A DNA stretch of 42,501 nt from Sterolibacterium sp. (GCA_018061005.1 JAGOVA010000022.1:1-42501), one strand, 5' to 3'; counted from the stretch's first letter, positions 1-9,311 are shown. Notes: generated from the letters alone by a model not told the origin. A program made the numbers and translations.

Positions 1-5
1 ATTAC

Positions 6-95
6 TGGCGGAGAGGGCGGGATTCGAACCCGCGTTAGGCTTACACCTAAACACGCTTTCCAGGCGTGCGACTTAAACCGCTCATCCACCTCTCC
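6..95 (-). tRNA. tRNA-Ser (anticodon GGA)
   Basis: Read on the minus strand, a 90-nt tRNA with encoded CCA. The acceptor stem GGAGAGG pairs with CCTCTCC, followed by discriminator G and CCA. The anticodon stem CACGC/GCGTG encloses the loop CTGGAAA, giving anticodon GGA at 59-61 (reads UCC/UCU serine codons). The T arm carries GGTTCGAATCC. A long variable arm (about GTTTAGGTGTAAGCCTAAC) marks it as a class II tRNA, as expected for serine. An extended -10 element lies 13 bases upstream of the 5' end. Confidence 0.97.
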
Positions 96-108
96 GCGTA
101 AGCCGCAC

Positions 109-143
109 ATTCTAGCATAAAGACCCTGTGTGATTGCTAGAAT
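109..143. promoter_or_regulatory. Palindrome with two divergent extended -10 elements (tRNA-Ser and cob operon)
   Basis: The 9-bp sequence ATTCTAGCA (109-117) is repeated inverted as TGCTAGAAT (135-143), 17 bases apart. TGCTAGAAT is an extended -10 element (TGn + TAGAAT), so each strand carries one. The minus copy sits 13 bases before the tRNA-Ser 5' end and the plus copy about 37 bases before the cobU ATG. No good -35 hexamer is visible for either. The layout supports divergent promoters. It also argues against a cobU start at GTG 130, which would lie inside the promoter. Confidence 0.6.
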
Positions 144-180
144 TACCCGTTTTGGACACGGCTCAGTCGTTCAACCTTCC

Positions 181-699
181 ATGCAGACCCTGATTCTTGG
201 CGGCGTACGCTCGGGTAAGAGCCGACTGGCTGAACAGATGGCGCAGCGCAGCGCTTGCCCTGTCACCTACATTGCCACGGCTGATGCGGGCGATGGGGAA
301 ATGGCGACGCGTATTGCCCATCATCGCGCCGCACGTCCGGCGAACTGGCTCACGGTCGAAGCACCGGTTTCGCTGGCGGCTACGCTCAAACACCATGCGT
401 CGCCGGGTCGCCTGTTGCTGGTCGATTGCCTGACCCTGTGGCTCACCAACCTGCTGCTGGCAGCCGACCCGGACAGCCTGCAACGCGAGCGGGCAGCTTT
501 GCTCGATGTGCTGCCGAAGCTGCCGGGAGAACTCATCCTGGTCAGCAATGAAACCGGCATGGGCATCGTGCCACTCGGTGAATTGACGCGCCGTTATTGC
601 GACGAAGCCGGCTGGCTGCATCAAGACATCGCTGCACAGGTCGAACGCGTCATCCTGACCATCGCCGGATTACCGCATTATCTGAAAGGAACCCCATGA
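181..699 (+). CDS. cobU: Adenosylcobinamide kinase / adenosylcobinamide-phosphate guanylyltransferase
   Basis: Bifunctional cytoplasmic enzyme of late cobalamin synthesis. It phosphorylates adenosylcobinamide and transfers GMP to give AdoCbi-GDP. The 172-residue protein has the P-loop GGVRSGKS at residues 7-14, then the HHRAARP.NW segment corresponding to the guanylate-attachment region, and [14 protein letters not shown] and [11 protein letters not shown], all typical of CobU/CobP. The frame is open back to GTG 130, but ATG 181 gives the family N-terminus ([14 protein letters not shown]) and lies downstream of the proposed -10. The Shine-Dalgarno is weak. Its stop overlaps the cobT ATG (ATGA), so it is the first gene of a coupled cobUTCS operon. 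Confidence 0.95.
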   Translation: MQTLILGGVRSGKSRLAEQMAQRSACPVTYIATADAGDGEMATRIAHHRAARPANWLTVEAPVSLAATLKHHASPGRLLLVDCLTLWLTNLLLAADPDSLQRERAALLDVLPKLPGELILVSNETGMGIVPLGELTRRYCDEAGWLHQDIAAQVERVILTIAGLPHYLKGTP

Positions 700-1772
700 A
701 ACCCGACTGGCTCGACACCCCGCTCCACCCGCTGGATACCGCCATGGCCGATGCCGCGCGTGCGCGGCAAAATCAGCTCACCAAGCCGCCCGGCGCACTG
801 GGTGAGCTGGAAGAAATTGCTATACGGCTGGCCGCCATGCAGTCTTGTGTACGCCCCCGCCTCGATGCCATCCGCATCGCCGTATTTGCCGCCGATCATG
901 GCATTTGCGCGGAAGGTATTTCAGCCTTCCCGCAAGCCGTGACCGGCGAAATGATCAAGAATTTTGCGCGCGGCGGCGCTGCCATCAGCGTACTGGCACG
1001 GCAACTGGGCGCACTACTTGAAGTCATCGACCTGGGCACTGCGACCGGGTTGCGCGATGTGCCCGGCGTGCTGCACCGGCCCATTGCGGCAGGTACCGCC
1101 AATTTCGCCCATGTACCTGCGATGACGGCCGCGCAATGCGCCCTTGCCCTTGATGCCGGGCGCGCCGCCATCGCACGGGCGGTGCAACAGGGCACGCAGC
1201 TCTTCATTGGCGGTGAAATGGGTATCGGCAACACTACCGCTGCGGCGGCGCTGGCCTGTGCGCTGCTGAACGAAGCCCCTGAACGGCTGGCCGGCCCCGG
1301 TACTGGGCTGGATCGTCACGGCGTCAGCCACAAGGCGCACGTCATTGGCCGCGCGCTGGAACTACACCGCGCCGCAGTACAAAGCCCTTTTGAAGCTCTG
1401 CGCCATCTGGGTGGTTTTGAAATCGCCGCGTTGAGTGGTGCCTACATCGCCGCAGCGCAAGCCGGCCTGCCGGTACTGATCGACGGCTTTATCACCACCG
1501 CCGCCGCACTCACCGCCGAACGACTGCATCCCGGTGTATCGGCCTGGTTCTTCTATGGTCACGGCTCGGCGGAGCCCGGCCATGCCCATCTGCTGGCCGC
1601 ATTGAATGCGCGCCCCTTGCTGTCGCTGGGGATGCGCCTGGGCGAAGCCAGCGGTGCGGCCGTTGCCGCGCCCTTGCTGCGTCTAGCCTGCCAGTTGCAT
1701 GATGGGATGGCAACCTTTGCCGAAGCCGCGGTGTCTCAAGCGCCGGAAATACACAATAGCAGCGCAGCATGA
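696..1772 (+). CDS. cobT: Nicotinate-nucleotide--dimethylbenzimidazole phosphoribosyltransferase
   Basis: Makes alpha-ribazole 5'-phosphate from nicotinate mononucleotide and dimethylbenzimidazole for the lower ligand of cobalamin. The protein has 358 residues, the usual length. Recognisable blocks are [12 protein letters not shown] near the N-terminus, [17 protein letters not shown] in the middle, and [10 protein letters not shown] near the C-terminus. In the last, the Glu corresponds to the catalytic Glu of the LGEGTGA motif, with GT replaced by AS. The start ATG 696 overlaps the cobU stop and follows GAAAGGA. Its own stop overlaps the cobC ATG. The context is nucleotide-loop assembly; no dimethylbenzimidazole-synthesis gene is present in the window. 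Confidence 0.96.
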   Translation: MKPDWLDTPLHPLDTAMADAARARQNQLTKPPGALGELEEIAIRLAAMQSCVRPRLDAIRIAVFAADHGICAEGISAFPQAVTGEMIKNFARGGAAISVLARQLGALLEVIDLGTATGLRDVPGVLHRPIAAGTANFAHVPAMTAAQCALALDAGRAAIARAVQQGTQLFIGGEMGIGNTTAAAALACALLNEAPERLAGPGTGLDRHGVSHKAHVIGRALELHRAAVQSPFEALRHLGGFEIAALSGAYIAAAQAGLPVLIDGFITTAAALTAERLHPGVSAWFFYGHGSAEPGHAHLLAALNARPLLSLGMRLGEASGAAVAAPLLRLACQLHDGMATFAEAAVSQAPEIHNSSAA

Positions 1773-2374
1773 GCATTACCCTGTTACGCCACGGTGCGAC
1801 GAGTGCTTGCATCAGCGGGGTCTTGCGCGGTCGGCGAGATGATCCGCTGACGGAAGAAGGTTGGCAGCAGATGCGCGCGGCCACAGCTACTCACCTGCAT
1901 CCCACGCACCCAGAAACCGACGCATGGCAGACCATCATCAGCTCACCGCTGATCCGCTGCGCGGCGTTTGCCCGAGAACTCGCGCAGGCACGCGGCCTGC
2001 CGCTTCACGTTGACGATCGGCTGAGCGAACTCGACTTCGGTGCCTGGGAAGGACGGCGTTTGGATGAACTGATGCAGGACGCAGAGGACAAAGAAACCTT
2101 GCGGCGTTTCTGGGAAAATCCCTGGCAACAGCCACCGCCGCAAGGAGAAACCCTGACGGCCTTTGAATCGCGCATCCGGGCGGCCTGGCAAAGCCTGCTG
2201 ACCCAACATGCCGGCCAGCGCGTCCTCGTCATCACCCACGGCGGTGTCATCCGCCTGCTGCTCTGTGCCGCACGCGGTCTGCCGCGTCATCAGTTATTGC
2301 AGATCGAAGTGGCAAATGCCTCGCTGCATACCCTGGCGGCACACCCCCTGCCCTCATTGTGCGACGATGAATAA
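1769..2374 (+). CDS. cobC: Alpha-ribazole phosphatase (histidine phosphatase family)
   Basis: A 201-residue histidine phosphatase. It starts with the LLRHG signature (R7, H8), and has a second catalytic region [13 protein letters not shown] and a C-terminal THGGVIR. The location between cobT and cobS, with 4-base and 8-base overlaps, argues for removal of the 5'-phosphate from alpha-ribazole phosphate or from cobalamin phosphate. From sequence alone the family is broad, so the specific name rests on operon context. A second paralogue of the same superfamily lies at 23862-24500 in an unrelated operon. Confidence 0.9.
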   Translation: MSITLLRHGATSACISGVLRGRRDDPLTEEGWQQMRAATATHLHPTHPETDAWQTIISSPLIRCAAFARELAQARGLPLHVDDRLSELDFGAWEGRRLDELMQDAEDKETLRRFWENPWQQPPPQGETLTAFESRIRAAWQSLLTQHAGQRVLVITHGGVIRLLLCAARGLPRHQLLQIEVANASLHTLAAHPLPSLCDDE

Positions 2375-3137
2375 CCCCTTGCGTCTGCTGGTCATCGCCC
2401 TGCAATTTCTGACCCGCCTGCCGATCGCACTGCGCATGCCACCGGGCGATATCGAAGTCGGCCGTTCGCTGCTCTGCTATCCGCTGGTAGGACTGCTGAT
2501 TGGCGGCCTGCTAACGGGGCTGGCTCTGCTCTGCCGAGGGCACCTCCCGCCCCTGCCTGCGGCCGCGCTGCTGCTGACGGTCTGGGTTGGTATTCATGGG
2601 GGGTTACACCTCGACGGCCTGGCCGACAGTGCCGATGCCTGGGCTGGCAGCCGGGGCGAAGCCGCGCGCGCACTGGCGATCATGAAAGACCCGAACTGCG
2701 GGCCATTGGGCGTGGTGATGATCGTGATCGTCCTGCTGCTCAAGTTTTCCGCGCTGGCCAGCCTGCTGACGGCGACCACAGCCGGGCACCCCGCACCACT
2801 GTTCATTGCCCCCCTGCTCATCGCGCCAGTATTGGGTCGCCTGGTGCTGCTGCCGCTGTTGATGACCACTGATTATGTGCGCGCCCAAGGTCTGGGCAGT
2901 GCCATGCACGCCCATCTGCCCCATCGGGCGGCCTGGCTGCTGATCGCCACCATCGTCTGGGGCATATTCTGGCTGCAAGGGGAGCGCGCCCTGCTGCCTT
3001 GTCTCTTGGCACTGTTCAGCTTCATCGCGCTGCGCTGGCTGATGCGCCGTGTGATCGGCGGCATGACGGGTGATACGGCAGGCGCAACGGTGGAGATTGT
3101 GGAAGCTGCCGTGCTGCTGGGCTGCCTGTGGCAATGA
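2367..3137 (+). CDS. cobS: Adenosylcobinamide-GDP ribazoletransferase (cobalamin synthase)
   Basis: Integral membrane enzyme that joins AdoCbi-GDP to alpha-ribazole (phosphate) to finish cobalamin. The 256-residue protein has several hydrophobic segments, the N-terminal FLTRLP motif, the GGLHLDGLADSADAW signature around residue 75-90 with its acidic residues, and the C-terminal GGMTGDTAGA motif. The open frame runs upstream inside cobC, but ATG 2367, overlapping the cobC stop by 8 bases, gives the family N-terminus ([19 protein letters not shown]). It ends only 3 bases before the convergent stop of the membrane protein at 3141, so no separate terminator fits between them. Confidence 0.96.
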   Translation: MNNPLRLLVIALQFLTRLPIALRMPPGDIEVGRSLLCYPLVGLLIGGLLTGLALLCRGHLPPLPAAALLLTVWVGIHGGLHLDGLADSADAWAGSRGEAARALAIMKDPNCGPLGVVMIVIVLLLKFSALASLLTATTAGHPAPLFIAPLLIAPVLGRLVLLPLLMTTDYVRAQGLGSAMHAHLPHRAAWLLIATIVWGIFWLQGERALLPCLLALFSFIALRWLMRRVIGGMTGDTAGATVEIVEAAVLLGCLWQ

Positions 3138-3140
3138 TTC

Positions 3141-4919
3141 TTACATCGCCTGATTCGTGCGATTCGTACGAATCACCAGGCTACCGCCCACAGCAGGCAG
3201 CTGCGCCGGAACAAACTGCTTGTTCTGCCATTCCATGACTTCATAACGATCCAACTCACCCGGTTTGAAACGATAACGGATGCCGGTGGGGTTACCCGCC
3301 GTCGAGACCGCCAGCACCTCGATGACAACCCCTTCGTAATGCACGACTTCACCGGGAGCAAAACCATAGGTGGGCAGGCGCAAGCTCGACAAACCTTCAG
3401 GCTGCGTCACCTGTAAGACCAGCGTATCCGCAGCGGGGCGCGTCAGGGTGTACGGCGTCAGGCTCTCGGCCAGGGCAAATATCTGGTGGATCGCAGGCAC
3501 CGGGCGGCTGGGCGCGCTCCCCAGTGAAAACGCCTTATCCTTGAGCAATGGAAAGGTCACATCCGTAATGTAGTTGTTGCATGACAGCAGCAAGACATGA
3601 CGATCCTGACCCACCGCGTTCGGCAGTTTCACCACCTGCGTATCCCATTGTCGATCGAGCAATTCCAAAGCCTGTCCGTGCACCAAATAAAGCAGTGGAC
3701 TGAGCCATAAATGCAGAACCAGCATCAGCCCGAGAAAGAGCTGGCTATAACGCCGCTCATGCAAGCCGAAATGTCCCTGCCGGTATTCATGCACATAGAG
3801 TGCCAGCAAGCCTGTCGCACCAAAGCCGACATACCAGAGTACGCGGCTGACCATGGTGATACCACTCAGGGGCAATAACGCAATCAACATACCCAGCGCG
3901 TAAAAACGGGCGGCTGCCGAGTTTCGCAGCAAGGGCCAGAAGAACCAGCCCAGCAGACCGACCAGCACCAGCACATAGAGCAGCGTGGGATACAAGGCCA
4001 GCGCACGCGCTGGCGGCACTTCAAGCAAGCCAAGAACTTCGGCGGGTGGCGGAAAGAACTGGCTGGCCAGATAGGCCGGTGCGCGGAACAGCATTTCCTG
4101 CACGAACAGCAGCGGGTTGTGTCCAGGATCTATATAGAAACCCGGCCCGAAAGTGCCATACCCGCCCTGCCGCCAGAAACTGAGATAGGCCACGCCAACT
4201 ACGCCATACGGCAGCAAACGCAGGAAACGCTGCCCCCAGCGTTCGCGGGAAATAAACAGCTCATAGGCCAGCAGGTAACCGCTGATCGCCAGCGCCGACT
4301 CCCCCGCCATCAAGGCCAGCGCAAACAGCAAAGCCGCCACCAGCCGCTGGCCGGTAAATGCGGCGCGATGACAATACAAACAGAGCAAACCGCACATCAG
4401 GCTGAGCAACACATTACGATTACACAGCCAGGCCACGGCACCGCCATGCGGGGCATCCAGCGCAAACAGCACCACGGCCAGACCGGCAGCCCAGGCGGCG
4501 GGCATGAACGTGCGGTAGAGCAGCCCCGCCACCGCGACCAGCGCGCCATACCAGAGTACCGAATGCAGATGCATCAGCCAGAGGGTGTTGGGAAACAGCG
4601 CGTAATCGAAGCGCGTCAGCCAGGCGGCCAACGGGCGAAAGAAAACGATGCGGGTCTCCGGATGTAACCACCACGGCAGTTCGCCGGAAGGAATCAGCGA
4701 CTCGCCATAGCCGAAGTTGTCAAAGATGTTGGTGTCACCCGTCAGCAGCTTGATGCGCTGGGCGTAATCATCGAGGTAAATCCCGTTGAACAGCATCGGC
4801 AACGAGATGAGCACCGCCAGTAGGACGGCGATAAGGAGGATGTCGCGCCGCTCAAAAACAGCGTCCTTGCCCGCCAGCAAGCGGCTGACCAAAGCGGATT
4901 CAGTGCGGGGAGCGTTCAT
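3141..4919 (-). CDS. Polytopic membrane protein, GT-C glycosyltransferase-like, function unknown
   Basis: A 592-residue protein not assigned to a named family. After a short cytoplasmic N-terminus there is a transmembrane helix (about 27-47), followed by an extracytoplasmic loop that opens with YLDDY (D50, D51). About nine further hydrophobic segments reach to about residue 420. The last 160 residues are soluble and beta-rich in appearance. An acidic pair just after helix 1 is the hallmark of GT-C enzymes such as PMT/ArnT-type transferases that use lipid-linked sugars, so transfer of a sugar at the periplasmic face is a reasonable inference, not a demonstration. It may instead be a membrane protein of unrelated role. 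It is convergent with cobS and precedes no obvious polysaccharide genes. SD GGAA lies 6 bases from the ATG. Confidence 0.75.
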   Translation of the reverse strand: MNAPRTESALVSRLLAGKDAVFERRDILLIAVLLAVLISLPMLFNGIYLDDYAQRIKLLTGDTNIFDNFGYGESLIPSGELPWWLHPETRIVFFRPLAAWLTRFDYALFPNTLWLMHLHSVLWYGALVAVAGLLYRTFMPAAWAAGLAVVLFALDAPHGGAVAWLCNRNVLLSLMCGLLCLYCHRAAFTGQRLVAALLFALALMAGESALAISGYLLAYELFISRERWGQRFLRLLPYGVVGVAYLSFWRQGGYGTFGPGFYIDPGHNPLLFVQEMLFRAPAYLASQFFPPPAEVLGLLEVPPARALALYPTLLYVLVLVGLLGWFFWPLLRNSAAARFYALGMLIALLPLSGITMVSRVLWYVGFGATGLLALYVHEYRQGHFGLHERRYSQLFLGLMLVLHLWLSPLLYLVHGQALELLDRQWDTQVVKLPNAVGQDRHVLLLSCNNYITDVTFPLLKDKAFSLGSAPSRPVPAIHQIFALAESLTPYTLTRPAADTLVLQVTQPEGLSSLRLPTYGFAPGEVVHYEGVVIEVLAVSTAGNPTGIRYRFKPGELDRYEVMEWQNKQFVPAQLPAVGGSLVIRTNRTNQAM

Positions 4920-4989
4920 GGCAGGTTCCGTGACTTTCGGGCAGCTTGGATAACGTGGACAGCGCGGACTACAAAGGGAACCTGCGATT

Positions 4990-7900
4990 TTACGATGTCA
5001 CCACGGGGTTTTTCACGGGATTTTCCACGCTCTCGGTCACACTATTGGTCACCCCGGCACGCCGATAACGCTGCCACCACGCGCTGCCCCAGGCGACAAA
5101 TTCATCGACATAGGAGAAAGCCACAGGAATCACCAGCAGGCTGAGGAAAGTCGAGGTAATCAGCCCGCCGATGACCACAATGGCCATCGGCGCGCGGAAA
5201 CTCGGGTCGGTACCGATGCCCAGCGCGATCGGCAACATGCCCGCGCCCATCGCGATGGTGGTCATGATGATCGGCCGGGCGCGCTTGAGACAGGCATCGA
5301 TCAGCGCCTGACGCCGCTCCATGCCGTAATCACGCCGCGCCACAATGGCGTAATCGATCAGCAGGATGGAATTTTTTGTGGCGATCCCCATCAGCATGAT
5401 CATGCCGATCATCGACGGCATCGAAATGGCCTTCTGCGTAACGAACAGGGCAATGAACGCCCCCGGAATCGACAACACCAGCGCCATCAGAATCGTCACC
5501 GGCTGGATGAAATCCTTGAACAGCAGCACCAACACCACATAAATACACAGGATGCCCGCCACCATCGCCAGGGTAAAGCCCTGATACAGCTCGGCCATCG
5601 ATTCGGCATCGCCCACCGTGGTCTGCGTGATGCCAGACGGCAGATTCCGCACGCTGGGCATTGCCAGCACGGCTTTTTCGATATCGCCCAGCGGCTGGCC
5701 ATTGAGCTCGATTTCGAAGTTGATATTACGCAAACGGTCATAACGGTCGATCTCGGCCGGGCCACCGCCGATGGTCATGCTGGCGACATTGGCCAGCATG
5801 ACCGGGCCGTTCTTGCCGGGCAGACGCAAACGCTCAATCTGCGAAAGATCGGCACGCGCCCCCAGCGGCAAACGAACCACAATCGGAATCTGGCGTTGCG
5901 ACAGGTTCAGCTTGGCCAGTGCCTGATCGTAATCTCCTGCCGTCGCCACCCGCACGGTGTCGGCAATATCGGCCGCCGTGACCCCGGCATCGGCCATGCG
6001 CGCAGAATCCGGTTTGATGAGCAATTCCGGACGCACCAGGCTGGCACTGGAAATGATGCTGCCCACGCCCGGCAGGGTACGCAACTCAGCCTCCACCTTG
6101 CGTGCCTGCTGCGACAACAAGGCACTATGCTCGCTGGCCAGAACCAGGGTGTATTTTTCCGCAGCCGAACCCAGCCCCACTTTAATCTGCACACCGGGGA
6201 TTGCTTTCAGGGCTTCGCGGATTTCGCGTTCGATCGTCTGTTTGGAAACCCCATGGCGTTCTTCACGCGGCGTGAGGTTGAGGGTCAGCGTTGCCTTGCG
6301 AACTTCGGCCGCACCGCCTGGCATGAAGGGGTCACTGCCCGATTTGCCGCCACCAATGGCGGTGTACACCATCTTCACATGAGGATTGCGTTGCAGCACC
6401 GCGCGCGCTGCTTCGGCCGTTTTGAACATGTCTTGATAGGTACTGCCCGGCGACAGGGACAGATGCACCTGCGACTGGGAAAAATCATCCGGCGGGATAA
6501 AACCTGCCGGCAGCAACGGCACCAAAGCGAAGGAACCAATCAGGAAACCGCCCGTCACCAGCAAGGTGGTCACCCGATGGCGCAGACAGGCTTCCACCCA
6601 GGTGCCATACACGCCCAGCCAGCGCGGCTCCACCAGGGCATGCGTGATCGGCTTCATCATGTAGGCCGCCATCATCGGCGTGAGCATGCGCGCCACCACC
6701 AGCGAGAGAAACACCGCGATCGCCGCCGTCCAGCCAAACTGCACAAAGAACTTGCCGGGCAGGCCGCCCATGAAGGCCGTGGGCAAAAACACGGCAATCA
6801 GGGTGAAGGTAGTGGCGATCACAGCCAGGCCGATTTCATCGGCGGCTTCCATCGCAGCCTGCATCGGTGTCTTGCCCTGCGCGAGATGGCGGACGATGTT
6901 TTCGATTTCGACAATCGCATCATCGACCAGAATACCGATCACCAATGACATCGACAGCATGCTGACAATGCTGATCGTAAACCCCAGTTGGTGGATGATG
7001 GCGAAGGTCGGGATGATCGACAGCGGCAAGGCCGTGGCGGAAATGAAAGTCGCCCGCGCATCGCGCAGGAACAGCCAGACAACGATCACGGCAAGAATGG
7101 CACCCTCGATCAGCAGTTTCATCGAGCCTTCGTAGTTATCCACCACCGGATCGACGAAATTGAAGGCTTCGGTGATTTCAATATCGGCATGTTCGGCTTT
7201 GAGTTGTGCCAGCTTCTCGCGCACATGCTGTGTCACCGTCACCGCACCGATCCCCCGACTGCGCGTGATCTCAAAGCCCACCACCGGTTGGCCATTGAGC
7301 AATGCGCCACTGCGTCGCTCGGCCACGGTATCGGTCACTCGCGCCACTTCATCGAGACGCACATGACGACCCGAAGCCAGCGGAATTTGCAGTGCTGCCA
7401 GTTCACTGGCACTGGCCACCGTGGCCACGGTACGCACCGTCTGCTCGGCGCCGCCGATGTCGGTCTGTCCGCCCGAGGCTTCCTGCTGCACACGCCGCAA
7501 CTGGCGTGAAATCTCGGCGGCCGTCGCGTTCAGTGCCAGCATGCGCGCCGGATCAAGCTCCACCCGCACTTCACGCGTCACCCCGCCCACGCGCGACACC
7601 GCCCCCACGCCTTTCGCACTGAGCAGCCGCTTGGCCACGACATGATCGACAAACCACGACAAGGCTTCATCATCCATGCGTTTTGACGCGACGGTGTAAG
7701 TCAGAATCGGGCTGCCGGCCAGATCGAGTTTCTCGATCACCGGATCCTTGAGATCGCCGGGCAGATCGGCGCGGATGCGCCCCACCGCAGCGCGCACGTC
7801 ATCGACGGCCTCCTGCGGCGGCTTTTCCAGACGGAATTCGGCGGTCACAATGGCCGTGCCATCCTGCACATGGGTGTACAGATGCTTGAGGCCGCGCAAG

Positions 7901-8118
7901 CCCGCCAGCGTATTTTCGATCTTGCGCGCCACCTCGGTTTCCATCTGCGAAGGGGCAGCGCCCGGCAGCGCGGCGGTCACCAGCACCGTGGGCAGTTCGA
8001 CATCGGGAAACTGCTGGATCTCCATCGCGCGGAAAGACACGATGCCGGCCAGCGTCAGCATCAGGAACAGCAGGATGGCCGGAATGGGATTGCGGATCGA
8101 CCAGGCGGAAACATTCAT
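4990..8118 (-). CDS. RND family efflux transporter, permease subunit (AcrB/MexB-like)
   Basis: Inner-membrane proton-driven RND permease of 1042 residues, full length for the HAE/AcrB group. Visible features are an N-terminal helix with the usual start (W.IRNPI), a large periplasmic loop, transmembrane block with GILVDDAIVEIENI (D399 and D400, the TM4 proton-relay pair), a second periplasmic loop, and the C-terminal block with GIATKNSILLIDYA (the Lys of TM10). The ATG at 8118 has SD GGAG at 7 bases. It lies 16 bases downstream of the membrane fusion protein gene, in the same unit. No outer-membrane channel gene or regulator is nearby, so the pump probably borrows a TolC-type channel. Substrate unknown. 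Confidence 0.94.
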   Translation of the reverse strand: MNVSAWSIRNPIPAILLFLMLTLAGIVSFRAMEIQQFPDVELPTVLVTAALPGAAPSQMETEVARKIENTLAGLRGLKHLYTHVQDGTAIVTAEFRLEKPPQEAVDDVRAAVGRIRADLPGDLKDPVIEKLDLAGSPILTYTVASKRMDDEALSWFVDHVVAKRLLSAKGVGAVSRVGGVTREVRVELDPARMLALNATAAEISRQLRRVQQEASGGQTDIGGAEQTVRTVATVASASELAALQIPLASGRHVRLDEVARVTDTVAERRSGALLNGQPVVGFEITRSRGIGAVTVTQHVREKLAQLKAEHADIEITEAFNFVDPVVDNYEGSMKLLIEGAILAVIVVWLFLRDARATFISATALPLSIIPTFAIIHQLGFTISIVSMLSMSLVIGILVDDAIVEIENIVRHLAQGKTPMQAAMEAADEIGLAVIATTFTLIAVFLPTAFMGGLPGKFFVQFGWTAAIAVFLSLVVARMLTPMMAAYMMKPITHALVEPRWLGVYGTWVEACLRHRVTTLLVTGGFLIGSFALVPLLPAGFIPPDDFSQSQVHLSLSPGSTYQDMFKTAEAARAVLQRNPHVKMVYTAIGGGKSGSDPFMPGGAAEVRKATLTLNLTPREERHGVSKQTIEREIREALKAIPGVQIKVGLGSAAEKYTLVLASEHSALLSQQARKVEAELRTLPGVGSIISSASLVRPELLIKPDSARMADAGVTAADIADTVRVATAGDYDQALAKLNLSQRQIPIVVRLPLGARADLSQIERLRLPGKNGPVMLANVASMTIGGGPAEIDRYDRLRNINFEIELNGQPLGDIEKAVLAMPSVRNLPSGITQTTVGDAESMAELYQGFTLAMVAGILCIYVVLVLLFKDFIQPVTILMALVLSIPGAFIALFVTQKAISMPSMIGMIMLMGIATKNSILLIDYAIVARRDYGMERRQALIDACLKRARPIIMTTIAMGAGMLPIALGIGTDPSFRAPMAIVVIGGLITSTFLSLLVIPVAFSYVDEFVAWGSAWWQRYRRAGVTNSVTESVENPVKNPVVTS

Positions 8119-8134
8119 GGGATGGCTCCGTGTC

Positions 8135-9298
8135 TCAGTGTGCTGCAGTTACGGCTGAGGCTGCAGCCACCACGGCCACCCCATCGCCATCGGCCAGAAA
8201 ACCCGCGCCTGTATCGACGACCCGCTCGCCAGAGGCCAGCCCCTCGACGATTTCAATCCGATCACCCATGCGTCGCCCGGTTTTAACGCGCTTTTGTAAG
8301 GCGCGCACCGGCTCGCCCGCCACCACAAACACATAGGAATAGCCCTCACGCAGCACCACGGCGGCGGCCGGGATCGTCAATGCCACGGCCTGCCCGGTAT
8401 CAATCTGGCCGCGCGCGAACATGCCAGCGCGCAAATCTTCGCCCGCTGGCAGGTCGATATACACAATCCCATTGCGCGTGCGTGGATCGACACTCGGCGC
8501 CACATTGCGCACCTGGCCATGCACCACCTCGCCATCCGCCAATTCCACCTGCGCGGCCACGCCCGGCTTGATGCGCGCCAACTGCACTGCGGGTGCTTCA
8601 GCATGCCACTCGATACGGCCACCGCGAATCAGCCGGAACAGCTCCTGCCCGGGCTGGGTCAGCGAACCGACCACCGCACTGCGCCCGGAGATGACCCCAT
8701 CATCGGGCGCGGTCACACTCGCCTTGGCCACATGCAGCTGTGCCAGACGCAGCCGTGCACGCGCCGCCGCCAGGCGGGCATCGGTCGCCCGCTCGGTGGT
8801 GACATACTGCCCCTGGGTCTGCACGCTGTAAAAACCTTTGTCACGCAAGGTTTGCGCCCGTTCGGCATTGCCGCGCGCCTCGCTGCTCACCGCCTCCAGT
8901 TCACGCACCACGGCAGCGGCTTCATCCTGCTCATTGGCCACGGTATCCTCGGCGATCCGCGCCAGCACCTGATGCTTGCGTACCCGGTCGCCCACCTGCA
9001 CCAGCACCTCGCTGATCCGGTAATACGGCAATTCCGCACCGACCACCGCCTCCTGCCAGGCCACCACATTGCCATCCAGCGACAAACGCTGCGGCCAGTT
9101 TTCCTCATGCGGCAAAGTCACGGTCACCGTCAGTGCCGGTTTGAGCGTCGCGGCTGACGCGGTCTTGTCGCCCTCATGTGCCGCTGTCGCCGCATCGCGG
9201 GTCATCCACCAGCCCGCCACAATGAGACCCAGCAGCAACAGCCACCAGCCCAGTTTGCCCGGAGCCCGCATCCCACCGCCCAGATTGACCAACGCCAT
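8135..9298 (-). CDS. RND efflux membrane fusion protein (periplasmic adaptor)
   Basis: A 387-residue periplasmic adaptor. One N-terminal membrane anchor (about residues 15-33) is followed by a barrel-sandwich/lipoyl half (VVAWQEAVVGAELPYYRI), an alpha-hairpin rich in Ala, Arg and Glu (about 125-185), the second lipoyl half (VTAPDDGVISGRSAVVG) and a C-terminal beta-barrel and membrane-proximal domain. GTG 9304 is possible, but ATG 9298 is preferred because GAGGGG lies 5 bases upstream of it and only a base or so from the GTG. It forms a two-gene unit with the RND permease. The leader carries an inverted repeat directly before the SD and an octamer array, so regulation at this leader is likely. 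Confidence 0.93.
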   Translation of the reverse strand: MALVNLGGGMRAPGKLGWWLLLLGLIVAGWWMTRDAATAAHEGDKTASAATLKPALTVTVTLPHEENWPQRLSLDGNVVAWQEAVVGAELPYYRISEVLVQVGDRVRKHQVLARIAEDTVANEQDEAAAVVRELEAVSSEARGNAERAQTLRDKGFYSVQTQGQYVTTERATDARLAAARARLRLAQLHVAKASVTAPDDGVISGRSAVVGSLTQPGQELFRLIRGGRIEWHAEAPAVQLARIKPGVAAQVELADGEVVHGQVRNVAPSVDPRTRNGIVYIDLPAGEDLRAGMFARGQIDTGQAVALTIPAAAVVLREGYSYVFVVAGEPVRALQKRVKTGRRMGDRIEIVEGLASGERVVDTGAGFLADGDGVAVVAAASAVTAAH

Positions 9299-9311
9299 GA
9301 CCACCCCTCAC

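Noticed and set aside
130-180. GTG 130 as the cobU start
   Set aside because: It lies inside the palindrome with the extended -10, and CobU proteins begin at the residue encoded at 181.
5896-6948. 350-codon plus-strand frame opposite the RND permease
   Set aside because: Low-complexity Arg/His/Gln-rich translation typical of GC-rich antisense; the opposite strand has a full conserved transporter.
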